Position numbers and translations under genes: made by a program. Of a stretch of DNA of 8,997 nt, positions 7,929 to 8,997 are shown one piece after another. The notes beneath the pieces were generated by a model. That model made no database searches. It had not been told where the DNA came from and was given only the letters and a program-made list of their open reading frames with translations. Position 1 is the stretch's first letter; each line of letters opens with the position of its first letter. The DNA is from an uncultured Eubacteriales bacterium. Its GTDB lineage: Bacteria; Bacillota; Clostridia; Christensenellales; CAG-138. The stretch is from positions 1 through 8,997 of the forward strand of contig UQRU01000088.1 of assembly GCA_900543475.1 (NCBI GenBank), given 5' to 3'.

Positions 7929-7958
7929 ATCCGCTGCCCCCTTGGGCGGCGGATTTTT
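7929..7958 (+). terminator. Intrinsic terminator of groES-groEL
   Basis: ATCCGCTGCCC pairs with GGGCGGCGGAT (11 bp, one T-G wobble) around a CCTT loop, followed by TTTTGTATTTT. It lies 39 nt after the groEL stop. The 3' arm and start of the T-tract are the same sequence as in the 75-106 terminator. Confidence 0.93.
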
Positions 7959-8002
7959 GTATTTTCAGCCCGGGAGCGGAAGCGGGGGAACGGATTTTGC
8001 CG

Positions 8003-8031
8003 TTGACGGGATTTGTGGAAAATTTTATAAT
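8003..8031 (+). promoter_or_regulatory. Consensus promoter of the amidohydrolase gene
   Basis: TTGACG (8003-8008), a 17-nt spacer, then perfect TATAAT (8026-8031). It begins 44 nt after the groESL terminator, so the amidohydrolase is transcribed independently. Predicted start is about 8038, leaving a leader of only ~25 nt. Confidence 0.88.
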
Positions 8032-8049
8032 GTAGAACAGAATTTTGCC

Positions 8050-8055
8050 GAGGTG
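8050..8055 (+). promoter_or_regulatory. Shine-Dalgarno site deciding the amidohydrolase start
   Basis: GAGGTG lies 6 nt before TTG 8062. It supports that codon over the in-frame GTG at 8053, which would overlap the site and has no ribosome binding site of its own. Confidence 0.65.
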
Positions 8056-8061
8056 ATACCC

Positions 8062-8859
8062 TTGTACCAGATCATTGACGCCCATTGTCATATATATCCC
8101 GATGCCATCGCCCGCAAAGCGGCCGCCAGCACCGGCAACTTTTACGACGGCCTGCCCGCCACCTGCGACGGCACCCTGGGCGCCCTGCTCCAGGAGGGCC
8201 GGCAGGCGGGCATCGACCATTTTGTGGTGCAGTCGGTGGCCACAAAGCCGGAGCAGGTCCATTCCATCAACGAGTTCATCGCAAAAGAGGTGGCGGCCTT
8301 TCCCCAAAAGCTCACCGGCCTGGGGACCTTGCATCCGGATAGCAAGGATATGGCCGGGGATATCGCCCATGCCCTGGAGCTGGGCCTCAAGGGCATCAAG
8401 CTGCACCCCGACATCCAACATTTCCCCTTGGACGATCCTCGCTGCAGGATCATCTACGAGTCCTGCCAGGGGAAGATCCCCATCCTGCTCCATACCGGGG
8501 ACAAGCGGTTTGACTTTTCCAATCCCAACCGCCTGTTGCCGGTGCTGCGGGACTTTCCCGGCCTGACGGTGATCGGCGCCCACTTCGGCGGCTATTCCAT
8601 CTGGCAGGAGGCCGCGGCCCAGCTTCACGGCATCCCCAATTTTTATGTGGATTGTTCCTCCACCATGTTTGCCCTGCCGGATGCAGAGGTGGTGGAGCTG
8701 ATCCGTCTCTATGGGGCGGACCGGGTGATGTTCGGTACGGATTACCCCATGTGGTCCCCGGTGGTGGAGCTGGCCCATTTCCAGCGGCTGCCCTTGACCC
8801 AGGAAGAACGCGCACTGATCTTACATAAAAATGCGGAGGCTATTTTCGGCATCGCTTAA
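8062..8859 (+). CDS. Metal-dependent amidohydrolase (TIM barrel, COG2159-like)
   Basis: A 265-residue protein starting at TTG (read as Met). It is a compact TIM-barrel hydrolase of the amidohydrolase_2 group that includes aminocarboxymuconate-semialdehyde decarboxylase (ACMSD) and relatives. The metal site is complete: D6-x-H8-x-H10 (IIDAHCH) on strand 1, H115 in GIKLHP (111-116), H144 in LLHTGD, H174 in GAHFGG, and D227 in FGTDYPMW. The C-terminus NAEAIFGIA is also typical. In this group the enzymes are hydrolases or decarboxylases of small carboxylated molecules; the substrate cannot be read from sequence. The TTG is chosen for its Shine-Dalgarno site and because the conserved first strand begins at residue 3. 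The frame runs open upstream to 7942, but that lies inside the groESL terminator and upstream of the promoter. It is monocistronic, with no signal peptide, so cytosolic. It ends near a strong hairpin at 8891-8925. Confidence 0.88.
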   Translation: MYQIIDAHCHIYPDAIARKAAASTGNFYDGLPATCDGTLGALLQEGRQAGIDHFVVQSVATKPEQVHSINEFIAKEVAAFPQKLTGLGTLHPDSKDMAGDIAHALELGLKGIKLHPDIQHFPLDDPRCRIIYESCQGKIPILLHTGDKRFDFSNPNRLLPVLRDFPGLTVIGAHFGGYSIWQEAAAQLHGIPNFYVDCSSTMFALPDAEVVELIRLYGADRVMFGTDYPMWSPVVELAHFQRLPLTQEERALILHKNAEAIFGIA

Positions 8860-8890
8860 TCCGTAGCTGGGGCGAATGCCGGCATTTCAT

Positions 8891-8925
8891 AGGAGGCCGC
8901 GCCCCTTTGGGGGGCGCGGCCTCCT
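8891..8925. repeat. Perfect 15-bp hairpin without U-tract
   Basis: AGGAGGCCGCGCCCC and GGGGCGCGGCCTCCT pair perfectly around a 5-nt TTTGG loop. It begins 31 nt after the amidohydrolase stop. No T-run follows on the plus strand (TGCGCCTGTCG), and no T-run precedes it for the minus strand. It could mark the end of the transcript by stabilising the 3' end or stalling polymerase, but it is not a canonical intrinsic terminator. The right arm also contains a CCTCCT, an anti-Shine-Dalgarno-like string; this is probably incidental. Confidence 0.6.
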
Positions 8926-8940
8926 GCGCCTGTCGAAAAA

Positions 8941-8978
8941 CCCCCCGGGGGTTGGGGGGCCCCGCCCCCCGGGGCGTT
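8941..8978. repeat. C/G-run low-complexity block at right edge
   Basis: Alternating runs of C and G (C6-G5-TT-G6-C4 and so on) contain a perfect 7-bp stem GGGGGGC-CCC-GCCCCCC (8954-8970), followed by GGGGCGTTTG. The reverse complement reads CAAACGCCCCGGGG, resembling CCAAACGCC and the later CCCCGGGG at 25-46. No coding frame is recognised in 8860-8997. It may be a member of a dispersed GC-rich intergenic repeat continuing outside the window. Confidence 0.4.
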
Positions 8979-8997
8979 TGTACGGTTTTGGGGCAAG

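Noticed and set aside
7942..8061. N-terminal 40-residue extension of the amidohydrolase
   Set aside because: It would begin inside the groESL terminator loop and upstream of the gene's own promoter; the conserved domain begins at 8062.
7909..8778. Minus-strand open frame (289 codons) opposite the amidohydrolase
   Set aside because: A shadow of a gene with intact motifs, a consensus promoter and a family-typical end; no independent signals recognised.

Overview
The window looks like ordinary chromosomal DNA of a GC-rich Clostridia-type Firmicute, plausibly an Oscillospiraceae-like gut anaerobe. The main evidence is a full T-box leader upstream of valS, a perfect CIRCE operator upstream of groESL, strong AGGAGG Shine-Dalgarno sites, U-tracted intrinsic terminators and strongly GC-ending codons. 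The species is an inference; nothing in the window fixes it.

Layout, left to right. Bases 1-125 hold a GC-rich stem-loop and the terminator of the first transcription unit. On the minus strand, a consensus promoter (about 3438-3467) drives a T-box leader with a GTC (valine) specifier, then valS (start ATG at 3155), then a small glyoxalase-fold (VOC) gene 27 nt further on, ending at the 75-106 terminator. Upstream of that unit, also on the minus strand, are a short orphan protein resembling the middle domain of the fatty acid kinase FakA (3503-3751), a lipoprotein serpin (3854-5128), and a deoxycytidylate deaminase (5256-5720) with its own promoter and strong terminator.

The region 5721-5951 is a divergent control region. 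One promoter reads left into the dCMP deaminase gene and another reads right into groES-groEL, with CIRCE placed for HrcA repression in the groES leader. groESL ends at a terminator at 7929-7958. Immediately after it a consensus promoter (TTGACG-17-TATAAT) starts a monocistronic metal-dependent amidohydrolase that probably begins with TTG. The window closes with a perfect 15-bp hairpin lacking a U-tract and a C/G-run low-complexity block that resembles the one at the left edge.

Functionally this is a set of separate housekeeping units: translation under tRNA-charging control, protein folding under heat-shock control, and pyrimidine deoxynucleotide supply. Two less ordinary items are the surface-anchored serpin and the orphan FakA-middle-domain protein. 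I see no mobile element, CRISPR array, tRNA, rRNA or clear novel multigene system. The most useful leads are the serpin's reactive-centre loop, the orphan FakA-like domain, the VOC gene placed under valine T-box control, and the recurring terminator and GC-rich intergenic sequences.
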